From contig WOUS01000008.1 of the NCBI GenBank assembly GCA_009772985.1, forward strand, positions 179,645 to 243,644: DNA of 64,000 nucleotides. The letters are read 5' to 3'. Shown piece by piece: positions 53,302-62,237 of the stretch. This DNA comes from Anaerolineaceae bacterium. GTDB taxonomy: Bacteria; Chloroflexota; Anaerolineae; Anaerolineales; Villigracilaceae. Each line of letters begins with the position of its first letter. The first letter of the stretch is position 1. The translations under genes were made by a program, and so were the position numbers. The notes under the pieces were generated by a model that searched no databases, was not told the origin of the DNA, and saw only the letters and a list, made by a program, of their open reading frames with translations.

Positions 53302-54630
53302 TTACTTGATCTGCATTTCCTTTTCCGCCAACGCGATGGATTCTTCGAGGATCTGCAAGCCTTCGTCCACTTCGGTCCTGGTGATGCACAGCGGCGGGGC
53401 AATGCGGATGACGGACTTGCCGCAGCCGAGCAGCAGCAGGCCGCGCTCGAAGGCCAGGTCCACGACGCGATCCTGCAATTTGTCGGCGGGTTCCTTCGTC
53501 TCGCGGTTGCTCACGAATTCCACGCCGATCATCAGGCCGATGCCGCGCACGTCGCCGATGGACGGGTGGCGCGCTTGCAGTTCCGCCAGCGCGTCCAGCG
53601 TGTACTGTCCGACCTCGGCCGCGTTTTGCAGGTATTCCTTCTCGATCAGGTCAATCGTCGCCAGGGCCGCGGCGCACGAGATGGGGTTGCCGCCGAAGGT
53701 GTTGCCGTGCGAGCCTTTTTCCCAGTCCATGATGTCGCGGCGGGCGATGCACGCGCCGAGCGGCATGCCCGAGGCGATGCCCTTGGCGGCGGTGAGGATG
53801 TCCGGCTCCACATCGAAATGCTCGATGGCCCACCATTTGCCGGTGCGCCCCATGCCCGATTGCACCTCGTCCACGATCAACAGGATGTCGTGCTTGTCGC
53901 ACAGTTCGCGCAGGGCGGGATAAAATCCCGGCGGCGGAACGATGTAGCCGCCCTCGCCCTGGATGGTCTCGACCAGGATGCCCGCCACTTCCTCGGGCGG
54001 CAGGATGTGGTCGAGGATCTGTTCCTGGATGTAGCGGACGGCCGTCTCGCCGTAGTCTTCGCCTTTGCGGCGCTCAAGCATCGGGCGGTACGGGTCGGGG
54101 AACGGGGCGTGGACGACGCCGTTCATCAACGGATAAAATCCCTTGTGGTATTTCGGTTTGCTGGCGGTGAACGTGACCGCGCCCATCGTCCGCCCGTGGA
54201 AGGCGCCGGTGAAGCCGATGAAGTTGGAGCGCCCGGTGTGGTAGCGCGCCAGTTTGATGGCGGTTTCGATGGCTTCGGTGCCAGAGTTGGTCATGAACGA
54301 CACGCCGTAGTCGTCGAACGGGGCGATCTCGGCCAGTTTCTCGGCGAGTTTGATCCAGCCTTCGTGATAAAAGTCCGACGAGATGTGAATGAACTTTTCG
54401 GCCTGCTGCTGGATGGCCTTCACCACCTTCGGGTGCGCGTGACCGGTCGAGGCCACGGCGATGCCGGCCATGAAATCCAGGAAGCGGTTGCCGTCCACGT
54501 CCCAGACTTCGCAGCCTTTGCCGTGATCCATGGCAAATGGGTAGCCGCGCGGGTAGGACGGCGAGATGACCGCCGAGTCGCGCTTGATCAGGGCGCGGGC
54601 CTTTGGCCCGGGTAATTTCATCGGTTCCAT
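53302..54630 (-). CDS. Class III PLP aminotransferase (GABA/acetylornithine type)
   Basis: A 442-residue aminotransferase. Signatures: NRFLDFMAGIAVASTGHAHP, MTNSGTEAIETAIKLAR, FHGRTMGAVTFTASK, ETIQGEGGYIVPP, LIVDEVQSGMGRTGKWWA (PLP Asp) and the PLP Lys in DILTAAKGIASGMPLGA. HGNTFGGNPISCAAALA is also typical. It transfers an omega-amino group, probably from GABA, ornithine or a related donor, onto 2-oxoglutarate; the donor is not determined. AAGGAG precedes the start. It lies 27 bp after the ROK gene on the same transcript. Confidence 0.92.
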   Translation of the reverse strand: MEPMKLPGPKARALIKRDSAVISPSYPRGYPFAMDHGKGCEVWDVDGNRFLDFMAGIAVASTGHAHPKVVKAIQQQAEKFIHISSDFYHEGWIKLAEKLAEIAPFDDYGVSFMTNSGTEAIETAIKLARYHTGRSNFIGFTGAFHGRTMGAVTFTASKPKYHKGFYPLMNGVVHAPFPDPYRPMLERRKGEDYGETAVRYIQEQILDHILPPEEVAGILVETIQGEGGYIVPPPGFYPALRELCDKHDILLIVDEVQSGMGRTGKWWAIEHFDVEPDILTAAKGIASGMPLGACIARRDIMDWEKGSHGNTFGGNPISCAAALATIDLIEKEYLQNAAEVGQYTLDALAELQARHPSIGDVRGIGLMIGVEFVSNRETKEPADKLQDRVVDLAFERGLLLLGCGKSVIRIAPPLCITRTEVDEGLQILEESIALAEKEMQIK

Positions 54631-54657
54631 ATGGGACTCCTTGTGGTTATGAAGTTT

Positions 54658-55608
54658 TCAGCCTGTCGGCGAAAGTTCGGAGAGTTTGATGCGCGCCTGC
54701 GCCAGCGCGCCGAGCAGTCCGGCATCGTCGCCCAGCCGGGCGAGGACGATCTGCAGGCCGTCCAGGTAGGCCGGCGTCATAACGAGGCGCTGCACGGACG
54801 CGCGCACCGGGTCGAGCAGGAGCGCTCCGCTCAAGGAGACGCCGCCCCCGAAGATGACGATGGACGGGTTGAAAATGTGCAGGAAGCCGGCCACGGCCTG
54901 GCCGAGATATTTCCCGGCGCGCTGGAAAGCCTCGCGCGCCAGTTCGTCGCCCTGGGCGGCCGCCCCGGCCGCCTCGCGGGCGGAAATGTTTGCCGCTCCT
55001 GCCAGCCGGGAGGGGCGGCCGCCGGCGATCTCTTCGCTGACGTAGCGGGCAATGGCCGTGCCGGAGGCAATGGCCTCCAGGTGGCCGCGCTGTCCGCAGG
55101 AGCACAGCGGCCCGTCGGGCAGGACCACCACGTGGCCCAGTTCGGCGGCCATGCCGTGCGCCCCTTCCAGCAGGCGGCCGTGGCTGATGACGCCGCCGCC
55201 GATGCCGGTGCTGATGGTCAGGTAGAGCAGGTCGTTGTGTCCCTGCCCGGCGCCGTATTTCCATTCGCCCAGCGCGGCCAGGTTGGCGTCGTTGCCGACG
55301 AACACCGGGACGCCGAAACGCTCCGCCAGCCGGTCGCGCAGCGGGAAATCCTTCCAGCCGGGGATGTTGGCGGCCTCGATGACGATCCCGGTCTCCGGGT
55401 CCAGCGGGCCGGCGGTGGCAACGGAAACAGCCTCGGCCGTCTCATCCAGCCGGACGGACTCGATCAGGGCCGCCATCCGGTCAAAGACGGAGCCTTCTCC
55501 CGAAACTGTCGCAATACGGCGGACCCTGGTGGAGGTGATGCCCTGCTGGGGATAGACAGCCGCGCGGATCTGCGTCCCCCCGATATCAACAGCGATGATT
55601 CCAGACAT
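54658..55608 (-). CDS. ROK family sugar kinase (glucokinase-like)
   Basis: A 316-residue ROK kinase phosphorylating glucose or a related sugar. N-terminal ATP-binding IIAVDIGGTQIRAAV, catalytic VFVGNDANLAALGEW, YLTISTGIGGGVISHG and the zinc signature ELGHVV...CSCGQRGHLE, in which the third Cys of the consensus CxCGxxGCxE is His. No helix-turn-helix is present, so it is an enzyme and not a repressor. TATAAT lies 6 nt before the ATG. It is divergent from yvcK. Confidence 0.9.
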   Translation of the reverse strand: MSGIIAVDIGGTQIRAAVYPQQGITSTRVRRIATVSGEGSVFDRMAALIESVRLDETAEAVSVATAGPLDPETGIVIEAANIPGWKDFPLRDRLAERFGVPVFVGNDANLAALGEWKYGAGQGHNDLLYLTISTGIGGGVISHGRLLEGAHGMAAELGHVVVLPDGPLCSCGQRGHLEAIASGTAIARYVSEEIAGGRPSRLAGAANISAREAAGAAAQGDELAREAFQRAGKYLGQAVAGFLHIFNPSIVIFGGGVSLSGALLLDPVRASVQRLVMTPAYLDGLQIVLARLGDDAGLLGALAQARIKLSELSPTG

Positions 55609-55614
55609 GCCGCG

Positions 55615-55620
55615 ATTATA
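55615..55620 (-). promoter_or_regulatory. -10 box TATAAT, 6 nt before the ROK ATG
   Basis: Minus-strand TATAAT, then CGCGGC, then ATG at 55608; no Shine-Dalgarno. Confidence 0.55.
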
Positions 55621-55647
55621 ACATGCGCCTGCTGCCGCCTGATGCGG

Positions 55648-55676
55648 TTGACGATTCATTCGAACACTGCTATCAT
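55648..55676 (+). promoter_or_regulatory. yvcK promoter, leaderless geometry
   Basis: -35 TTGACG (55648-55653), exactly 17 bp, -10 TATCAT (55671-55676), then 7 nt to ATG 55684. It is the clearest leaderless-type promoter in the window because both boxes are present. Confidence 0.7.
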
Positions 55677-55683
55677 CTTTTCG

Positions 55684-57012
55684 ATGAATCGTCCTCGGCG
55701 CGGCCGTTCTTCCTCCTTCTGGCGGGGGATCAAACAACTGTTCCTCTGGCTGATCCCCGGCCTGGGAGTCAAGCGCTGGTTTTTCGTTTTGCTCGGCGGG
55801 ATCACGTTCATCGCCGTCGGGGTGGCGATGTTCGTGCTGGATATTTACCGCAACGCGCCCGAGACCTGGTGGCTGCCCATCATCACCACGCTGGCCCTGC
55901 AGGCCCTGCCGCGCTGGGCGCGGGTCGTCATCTTCGGGACCCTCGGCCTGGGTCTCACCACCATCGGCATCTGGGGCCTGAACCGCTCCCTGCTCGTCCC
56001 GTTCCTGCGCCCCGGCAAGAGCCTGGTGGACCAGGTATCGGAGTTTCGCCGCCGCGAGCGCGGGCCGCGCGTGGTCGTCATTGGCGGGGGGCACGGCATC
56101 GCCACCGTCCTGCGCGGCATGAAAGAGCACACCCAGAACCTGACGGCGGTGGTCTCGGTGGCCGACGACGGCGGTTCCTCCGGCGAACTGCGCCGCAGCC
56201 TCGGCATCCTTCCGCCGGGCGACATCCGCAACTGCCTGGCCGCGCTATCCGATGATGAGGCATTGTTGACACAACTATTCCAGTACCGGTTCGGGGAAGA
56301 TTCCGGCCTGGGCGGACATTCGTTCGGCAACCTGTTCATTTCCGCGCTGGCTGACGTGACCGGCAGTTTCGAGGAGGCGGTGGCTGAATCGGGACGCGCC
56401 CTCTCGGTGCATGGGCGGGTGCTTCCCTCCACGCTGCACAATGTCCGGCTGGTGGCCGATATCCAACTGCCGCAGGCCCAGACCGAGGTCCGGGTGGAGG
56501 GCGAGAGCCAGATCCCCAAGACGGCCGGACGCGTGCGCCGCGTCTGGCTGGAACCGGACAATGCCCCGGCCTTCCCGCCGGTCATCCAGGACTTGCTGTC
56601 CGCCGACCTGATCGTCATCGGACCCGGCAGTTTGTACACCAGCATCCTGCCGAACGTGCTCGTCCGCGACCTGCTGGAGGCCATCCGCTCCAGCCGGGCG
56701 CTGAAAGTGTTCGTCTCCAACATTGCCACCCAGCCGGGCGAGACGGAAGCCTACACCTGCGCCGACCACATCCTCGCCCTCGAGGCGCTGGTTGGCCCCG
56801 CCCTCGTGGATATCATCGTTTGCAATTCATGTTATGATGGGACGCTGGAAACCGGCACGCACTGGGTGCGGCTGGACGAAAAGATCACCGGCGAGCCGCG
56901 CCTCTATGCTGCCGACCTGCTGGACGGCGGGCATCCCGGTCGCCACGACGCGAAGAAACTGGCCCAAACGCTGATGGATCTGTACAACGAACGCACCGGG
57001 CCGCTTGGATAG
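55684..57012 (+). CDS. yvcK: YvcK/CofD-like protein with N-terminal membrane anchor
   Basis: A 442-residue protein. Residues 1-115 hold a basic N-terminus and three hydrophobic segments (about 33-53, 62-75 and 80-100). The rest is a YvcK domain: VVVIGGGHGIATVLRGMKEH, VVSVADDGGSSGELRRSLG, LPPGDIRNCLAALS, GGHSFGNLFISAL and VIGPGSLYTSILPNVLV. YvcK proteins bind UDP-sugars and are needed for growth on gluconeogenic carbon and for cell shape. The membrane part is not found in the Bacillus protein. It sits upstream of gap and pgk, in keeping with a carbon-metabolism role. Confidence 0.9.
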   Translation: MNRPRRGRSSSFWRGIKQLFLWLIPGLGVKRWFFVLLGGITFIAVGVAMFVLDIYRNAPETWWLPIITTLALQALPRWARVVIFGTLGLGLTTIGIWGLNRSLLVPFLRPGKSLVDQVSEFRRRERGPRVVVIGGGHGIATVLRGMKEHTQNLTAVVSVADDGGSSGELRRSLGILPPGDIRNCLAALSDDEALLTQLFQYRFGEDSGLGGHSFGNLFISALADVTGSFEEAVAESGRALSVHGRVLPSTLHNVRLVADIQLPQAQTEVRVEGESQIPKTAGRVRRVWLEPDNAPAFPPVIQDLLSADLIVIGPGSLYTSILPNVLVRDLLEAIRSSRALKVFVSNIATQPGETEAYTCADHILALEALVGPALVDIIVCNSCYDGTLETGTHWVRLDEKITGEPRLYAADLLDGGHPGRHDAKKLAQTLMDLYNERTGPLG

Positions 57013-57063
57013 GAAACCGCAACGCAAATGCGTTGACCTTATTTCACCTGCAAGGAGGTTGCA

Positions 57064-58074
57064 ATGACTACTCGTGTTGGCATCAATGGTTTTGGCCGCA
57101 TCGGACGACTGGTGTTCCGTACGATCAAGGAGCGGCACCCCGGCGAGTTGGAAGTGGTCGCCGTCAACGACCTGTTCGACGCCGTCACCAATGCCCATTT
57201 GTTGAAGTATGATTCGATCTACGGGCAATATGCTGGCACGGTCGAAGCCAAAGACGGGCATCTGGTGATTGATGGCAAGACTATTACCGTCACGGCTGAG
57301 AAAGATCCCGCCGCGATCAAGTGGAAAAATATGGGCGTGGACATCGTGCTTGAATGTACGGGCTTGTTCACTGACGCAACCAAATCGAAGGCGCACATCG
57401 AATCGGGCGGGGCGAAGAAGGTCATCATCTCCGCGCCTGCCAAGAACGAAGACCTGACTATCGTGATGGGCGTGAACGAGAACAAGTACGACCCGAAGGC
57501 GCATCACATTGTTTCCAACGCCTCCTGTACTACGAATGGCCTGGCTCCCGTTGCGAAAGTCCTGAACGACAAATTCGGCATTGACAAGGGTATGCTAACC
57601 ACCATTCATGCCTACACCAACTCGCAGAAGTTGCAGGATGTCGGCGCGAAAGACCCGCGCGACGCCCGTGCCGCCGCACAGAACATAGTCCCGTCTGAGA
57701 CGGGCGCGGCCAGAGCCGTCGGGCTGGTGATCCCTGAACTGAAAGGCAAATTTGGCGGCATGGCTTTCCGAGTCCCCACGCCGACCGTCTCGGTGGTGGA
57801 TTTCACCGCCATCCTCAGCAAAGAGGCCACGAAGGAAGAAATCCGCGCCGCCATGCTGGAATATGCCAAAGGCTCGATGAAAGGCATCCTGGATGTGACG
57901 GATGAGCCGCTCGTCTCCACCGACCTGCGTGGCACCAACTTCTCGTCCGTGTTTAGCTCGATGGATACGCTGGTGATTGGCAACATGGTCAAGGTAGTGG
58001 CCTGGTACGACAACGAATGGGGCTACGCCTGCCGCACGGCGGACCTGGCGGCGTTGATGGCGAAGAGCCTTTAG
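57064..58074 (+). CDS. gap: Glyceraldehyde-3-phosphate dehydrogenase, type I
   Basis: A 336-residue glycolytic dehydrogenase. The NAD fold begins [15 protein letters not shown], the catalytic Cys is in [17 protein letters not shown] (near residue 152), and other signatures are [30 protein letters not shown] and [22 protein letters not shown] precedes the ATG. Codon use is less GC-extreme than its neighbours, as expected for a highly expressed gene. pgk follows after a 100-bp palindromic spacer. Confidence 0.97.
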   Translation: MTTRVGINGFGRIGRLVFRTIKERHPGELEVVAVNDLFDAVTNAHLLKYDSIYGQYAGTVEAKDGHLVIDGKTITVTAEKDPAAIKWKNMGVDIVLECTGLFTDATKSKAHIESGGAKKVIISAPAKNEDLTIVMGVNENKYDPKAHHIVSNASCTTNGLAPVAKVLNDKFGIDKGMLTTIHAYTNSQKLQDVGAKDPRDARAAAQNIVPSETGAARAVGLVIPELKGKFGGMAFRVPTPTVSVVDFTAILSKEATKEEIRAAMLEYAKGSMKGILDVTDEPLVSTDLRGTNFSSVFSSMDTLVIGNMVKVVAWYDNEWGYACRTADLAALMAKSL

Positions 58075-58155
58075 GTGATCAGGGAGAAGGGATCAGGTAA
58101 TCAGGGAGAAGGAATCAGGAGAAGGCCCCTGATCACCTTTTTACCTGATTACCTG
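58073..58155. repeat. ATCAGG palindromic spacer between gap and pgk
   Basis: AGGTGATCAGGG (58073-58084) pairs with CCCTGATCACCT (58127-58138), followed by TTTTT, and AGGTAATCAGG is mirrored by CCTGATTACCT. It could form a partial terminator that sets the pgk:gap ratio. Confidence 0.7.
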
Positions 58156-58174
58156 TTGTACACCGGGAGTTCTT

Positions 58175-59347
58175 ATGAACAAGAAAACTGTTCGCGATAT
58201 AGAACTGAAAGGCAAGCGCGTCCTGATGCGCGTGGACTTCAACGTCCCGATGGAGGGCGGCAAGGTCACCGACGACAAACGCATCAAGGCCTCGCTCCCG
58301 ACCATCAAATACATCCTCGAACAGGGCGCGTCGCTGGTTCTGATGAGCCACCTCGGACGCCCCAAAGGCGGACCCGATCCCGAGTTCAGCCTGAAAGCGG
58401 CCGCGGATGTGCTGGCCGGTCACCTCGGCAAGCCGGTCCGCATGGCCCCGGATTGCGTCGGCGCGGAGGTCGAGAAGATGGCGAAAGCCCTCCAGCCGGG
58501 GGAAGTCCTGATGCTCGAAAATACCCGCTTCCATCCCGAAGAAGAGAAGAACGACCCGGAACTGGCGAAGAAGATGGCTGCTCTGGGCGAAGTCTACGTC
58601 AACGACGCCTTCGGCTCGGCGCACCGCGCCCATTCCTCGACCGAGGGCGTGGCGCGCTTCCTCCCGGCGGTTTCCGGCTTCCTGATGGAACAGGAACTGG
58701 AATACCTCGGCCGCGCCACAGCCAACCCCGAGCACCCTTACATCGCCATCCTGGGCGGGGCCAAGATCAGCGACAAGATCCTGGTGGTGGAAAACCTGCT
58801 CGCCAAATGCGACAAACTCATCATCGGCGGCGGCATGGCCAATACCTTCCTGGCGGCGAAGGGACTGAACATGCAGGACAGCCTGGTGGAAGCCGCCTCG
58901 GTGGATACGGCCAAAGCCATCCTTGCCAGGCACGCGGACAAGATCATCCTGCCCGTGGACGCGGTCATTGCCGACAAGTTCGAGGCCGAAGCGGACAGCC
59001 AGGTTGTGGACGTGGACAAAATCCCGTCCGGCTGGCGGATGATGGATGTTGGGCCGAAAACTTTGGCGGCTTACCAAGCCGCCCTACGGGGCGCGAAACT
59101 CATCGTCTGGAACGGGCCGGTCGGCGTGTTCGAAATGCCGAAGTTCGCCGAAGGGACGTTTGCCCTGGCGAAAATGCTGGCCGAATCGGGCGCGGTCACC
59201 GTCATCGGCGGCGGCGACAGCGCCAGCGCGGTCAAGAAGGCGGGCGTTGCCAAACAGATGACGCACGTCTCGACCGGCGGCGGCGCCTCGCTCGAGTTCC
59301 TGGAAGGCAAGGAACTGCCCGGCGTGGCCGCGCTGCTGGACAAGTAA
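58175..59347 (+). CDS. pgk: Phosphoglycerate kinase
   Basis: A 390-residue glycolytic kinase making ATP and 3-phosphoglycerate. Family segments: [87 protein letters not shown] and the C-terminal [15 protein letters not shown] with [15 protein letters not shown]. Length is typical. GGGAG precedes the ATG. It is followed by a palindrome and the kinase-tpiA pair. Confidence 0.97.
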   Translation: MNKKTVRDIELKGKRVLMRVDFNVPMEGGKVTDDKRIKASLPTIKYILEQGASLVLMSHLGRPKGGPDPEFSLKAAADVLAGHLGKPVRMAPDCVGAEVEKMAKALQPGEVLMLENTRFHPEEEKNDPELAKKMAALGEVYVNDAFGSAHRAHSSTEGVARFLPAVSGFLMEQELEYLGRATANPEHPYIAILGGAKISDKILVVENLLAKCDKLIIGGGMANTFLAAKGLNMQDSLVEAASVDTAKAILARHADKIILPVDAVIADKFEAEADSQVVDVDKIPSGWRMMDVGPKTLAAYQAALRGAKLIVWNGPVGVFEMPKFAEGTFALAKMLAESGAVTVIGGGDSASAVKKAGVAKQMTHVSTGGGASLEFLEGKELPGVAALLDK

Positions 59348-59364
59348 CGGCTGGAGAGGATGAA

Positions 59365-59397
59365 ATGTGACAGTCACTTTCGAAGTGACTGTCACAT
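59365..59397. repeat. Perfect 15-bp inverted repeat upstream of the kinase promoter
   Basis: ATGTGACAGTCACTT, loop TCG, and its exact complement. It lies 18 nt after the pgk stop and ends 13 nt before the TATAAT box of the kinase gene, overlapping where its -35 would be. It may be a pgk terminator, an operator or a dispersed palindrome. Confidence 0.8.
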
Positions 59398-59410
59398 CTG
59401 CTATATCGGC

Positions 59411-59416
59411 TATAAT
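59411..59416 (+). promoter_or_regulatory. -10 box TATAAT for the kinase-tpiA unit
   Basis: TATAAT 28 nt before the ATG at 59445. No good -35; the inverted repeat occupies that position. Confidence 0.5.
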
Positions 59417-59444
59417 CAGGAAAACCTCGCCGGAGGAGCCACCT

Positions 59445-61202
59445 ATGTCATTTACAGTCGGAGAAATGGTCGGGCCGTACCGCATCATCGAGCAGTTGGG
59501 ACAGGGCGGCATGGCTACGGTCTATAAAGCCTACCACGCCGCGCTCGACCGCTACGTGGCCCTTAAAGTGCTGCACCCGGCCTTCCTCGAAGACCCGAAT
59601 TTCCTGGCGCGCTTCCAGCGTGAGGCGCGCCTGGTCGCCAAACTTGACCACCCCAATATTGTCCCCATCTTTGATTACGCCGAGCACGAGGGGCGTCCCT
59701 ACCTGGTGATGAAATTCATCGAAGGCGAGACCCTCAAGGCGCGCCTGGCGCGCGGATCGGTCGCGCCGGAAGAAACCCTGCGCATCGTGGAAGCGGTCGG
59801 TGTGGCGCTGTCGTTCGCCCACAAGCGCGGCATCCTGCACCGCGACGTCAAACCCTCCAACGTCCTGCTCTCCGGCGACGGCGGCATCTACCTGGCCGAC
59901 TTCGGGCTGGCGCGCATCGCCCAGTCCGGCGAGTCCACCCTGACCTCCGACATGATTCTCGGCACGCCCCAGTACATCTCGCCGGAACAGGCGCTCGGCA
60001 AAAAAGACCTGGACGAAGGCACCGACATCTACTCCTTCGGCGTGATGCTTTACGAACTCAGCGTGGGCAAGGTCCCGTTCAGCGCCGACACGCCGTTCTC
60101 TATCATCCACGACCACATCTACTCGCCCCTGCCCATGCCGCGCCAGGTCAACCCGACCGTCTCGGAGGCCGTGGAACGCGTCCTCCTGAAAACGCTGGCC
60201 AAGGAACGCGCCGACCGCCACAAGGATGTGCACGGCATGGTGGACGCCTTTAAGCACGCCTGGAACGAATCGACGCCCCCCGTGCCGGTGGCGGAGGAAA
60301 CCATCCGGGCGGAGATGAAAACCCGCGGCGCGCCCCGGACCGAGGTCCCGCCCCCGCCCGCCGGACCGGTCTCCACGCTCAAGGCGGAGGCCCCCGCTCC
60401 CGGTCCCGCGCCCGTTCCGGCAGTCCGCAAAAAGATTTCCTGGATGTGGATCGCCGTCGGAGCGCTGCTCCTGGTCTGCTGTGTGATCGGCGGCCTGGCC
60501 CTGCGCTCGCTGCCGCGCGGACAAACCACCCGCACGCCCCAGCCCGCGGATACCCGGCCCCCGCTCCCCACTTCCACCCCGACCGAACTCGAACTGGCGC
60601 GCCAGAAAGTAGAAAGCAACCCGGAGGATCCTTACGCCCACATGGATCTGGTCTTTGCCTACTTGCGCGTGAACCAGGAAACCCAGGCGAGGGATGAACT
60701 GGAAAATGCCATCAGCGCGGGCGGTGCAAACCAGCAGTTCTTTATTGATGCCGGAGGCAGGCTGGCTGGAGCGCAATCCTGGCTGATGTCGGCGCGCATG
60801 TACCTGCGGGCGGCCGAACTCACGGGGACGGGCAGCCCGCTGCCGGAGGAAGTGAGCGTGGCCTTCCACGAAGCGGTCTACAAGGCCTTCATCCTGCCGG
60901 AGGCGCGCGACTACATCCCGTACGAATCCATCGGCAACGTGGACAAGCCGCTCCAGTACATTGCCCGGGCGCGCTACAGTTTCTACAACGTGGACCAGAC
61001 CCAGGGCTGGACGGGGCTGGCCGACCTGGACACTTACAAGGCCAACATGTTCGAGAGCGGCCTCCTGCACGGGGAGTTCTATGCCCGCTCCAACAAGGCG
61101 GCCGAAGCGAAACGGGCGCTCAATACCCTGCTGGTGCGGGCCGGCCTGCCCGAGTGGATCCGGGCGGAAGCCAGGAATATTCTGGACAGTCTGCCGAAAT
61201 GA
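59445..61202 (+). CDS. Ser/Thr protein kinase with membrane helix and extracytoplasmic TPR-like domain
   Basis: A 585-residue Hanks-type kinase. Glycine loop QLGQGGMATVYKAYH, ATP Lys in VALKVLHPAF, catalytic loop ILHRDVKPSNVLL, YLADFGLARIA, GTPQYISPEQAL and YSFGVMLYELSVGK. A Pro-rich linker (about 290-340) leads to one membrane helix (about 345-368, WMWIAVGALLLVCCVIGGLA). The outer domain of about 200 residues is helical and TPR-like (ELARQKVESNPEDPYAHMDL, LRVNQETQARDELENAI). GGAGGAG precedes the start. It is coupled to tpiA by a 4-bp overlap and sits in the gap-pgk-tpiA cluster. Confidence 0.93.
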   Translation: MSFTVGEMVGPYRIIEQLGQGGMATVYKAYHAALDRYVALKVLHPAFLEDPNFLARFQREARLVAKLDHPNIVPIFDYAEHEGRPYLVMKFIEGETLKARLARGSVAPEETLRIVEAVGVALSFAHKRGILHRDVKPSNVLLSGDGGIYLADFGLARIAQSGESTLTSDMILGTPQYISPEQALGKKDLDEGTDIYSFGVMLYELSVGKVPFSADTPFSIIHDHIYSPLPMPRQVNPTVSEAVERVLLKTLAKERADRHKDVHGMVDAFKHAWNESTPPVPVAEETIRAEMKTRGAPRTEVPPPPAGPVSTLKAEAPAPGPAPVPAVRKKISWMWIAVGALLLVCCVIGGLALRSLPRGQTTRTPQPADTRPPLPTSTPTELELARQKVESNPEDPYAHMDLVFAYLRVNQETQARDELENAISAGGANQQFFIDAGGRLAGAQSWLMSARMYLRAAELTGTGSPLPEEVSVAFHEAVYKAFILPEARDYIPYESIGNVDKPLQYIARARYSFYNVDQTQGWTGLADLDTYKANMFESGLLHGEFYARSNKAAEAKRALNTLLVRAGLPEWIRAEARNILDSLPK

Positions 61203-61963
61203 AAAATCGCATCCCCTTTGTTGCCGGAAACTGGAAAATGAACAAGACCGTCGCGGAGGCGCGCCTGCTCGTCTCCGAAATGAGCGCGCCGCTGGGCGCG
61301 GTGAAGGGCGTGGAGAAAGTCCTCTGCCCGCCGTTCACCGCGCTCCTGCCGGTCGCCGCGCTGCTGCAAGGCACGGATATTGGCCTGGGCGCGCAGGACA
61401 TGCACTGGGAGCCGAAAGGCGCGTTCACTGGAGCCATCGCGCCGGGCATGGCCGCCGAGTTCTGCAAATACGTCATCATCGGCCATTCCGAACGCCGCGC
61501 GTATTTCGGCGAAACGGACGAGACGGTGAATAAAAAGACCGCCGCCGCCCGGACCGTGAACTTGGTCCCGATTGTTTGCATCGGCGAGACCCTGGCCGAG
61601 TACGAGGCCGGGCGCACCGCCGAAGTGGTCTCCCGCCAGGCGCGCGAGGGGTTGAAGGGTTTCGACCCGGAGTTTGCCGCGCGGCTGGTGGTGGCCTACG
61701 AACCGGTCTGGGCCATTGGCACGGGACGCGCCTCCACCGGCGAGAATGCCGAAGCCGTGGTGCGGGATGTCATCCGCCCGGCGCTGTCCGCGTTGTATGG
61801 GGAGGCTGTCGCGCAGGCCGTGCGCGTCCTCTACGGCGGCTCGGTAACCGCCGCCAACGCAGTCGAATTCTTCGCCCAGCCCGACATTGACGGCGCGCTG
61901 GTCGGCGGGGCCAGCCTGAAAGTGGATGAGTTCGTGGCGATTGCCAAGGCCGCGGCGAAGTAA
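61199..61963 (+). CDS. tpiA: Triosephosphate isomerase
   Basis: A 254-residue TIM barrel interconverting dihydroxyacetone phosphate and glyceraldehyde-3-phosphate. Catalytic residues: the Lys in VAGNWKMNKT, the His in VIIGHSERRAYFGE and the Glu in VVAYEPVWAIGTGRASTGE. The phosphate-binding ends VLYGGSVTAANA and DGALVGGASLKVDEF are intact. The ATG overlaps the kinase stop (ATGA). A palindromic dispersed repeat follows the gene. Confidence 0.97.
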   Translation: MKNRIPFVAGNWKMNKTVAEARLLVSEMSAPLGAVKGVEKVLCPPFTALLPVAALLQGTDIGLGAQDMHWEPKGAFTGAIAPGMAAEFCKYVIIGHSERRAYFGETDETVNKKTAAARTVNLVPIVCIGETLAEYEAGRTAEVVSRQAREGLKGFDPEFAARLVVAYEPVWAIGTGRASTGENAEAVVRDVIRPALSALYGEAVAQAVRVLYGGSVTAANAVEFFAQPDIDGALVGGASLKVDEFVAIAKAAAK

Positions 61964-61971
61964 CGACGGTT

Positions 61972-62030
61972 GACGAAAGACGATGGACGATAGACGGCAA
62001 CTACTGATGGTCATTCGTCCATCGTTTTGC
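61972..62030. repeat. GACGATGGACGATAGACGG word palindrome after tpiA
   Basis: Words ACGAAAGACGATGGACGA on the left are mirrored by TCGTCCATCGTTTTGC on the right. It may end the tpiA transcript. Confidence 0.6.
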
Positions 62031-62059
62031 ATTTAATGAGCGTTGTGATAAGGTTTTGT

Positions 62060-62168
62060 GTGTCGTTGCGAGGAGCCCCGAGCGGAGCGAAGCGCAGCCG
62101 AGGGGCGACGAAGCAATCTCCTCGCAGGCTGGGAGACTGCTTCGCCAAAGAACGGCTCGCAGCGACAC
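62060..62168. repeat. About 100-bp palindromic dispersed element, copy 3
   Basis: It begins GTGTCGTTGCGAGG and ends CTCGCAGCGACAC, with internal GAAGCAATCTCCTCG and GGGAGACTGCTTCG. It shares CGAGCGGAGC and GCAGCCGAGGGGCGACGAAG with copy 2 in opposite orientation. Confidence 0.85.
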
Positions 62169-62237
62169 GATACAAAAGATTCTCGCGGATCGCGCAAATG
62201 TTGAGTGGTAATACTATCGCTGGCGTTATTTAAGGCA

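Noticed and set aside
59365..59397. CRP binding site
   Set aside because: TGTGA letters occur, but the repeat is a continuous 15-bp palindrome with a 3-nt loop, unlike TGTGA-N6-TCACA. The cyclic-nucleotide protein at 26717 has no DNA-binding domain.
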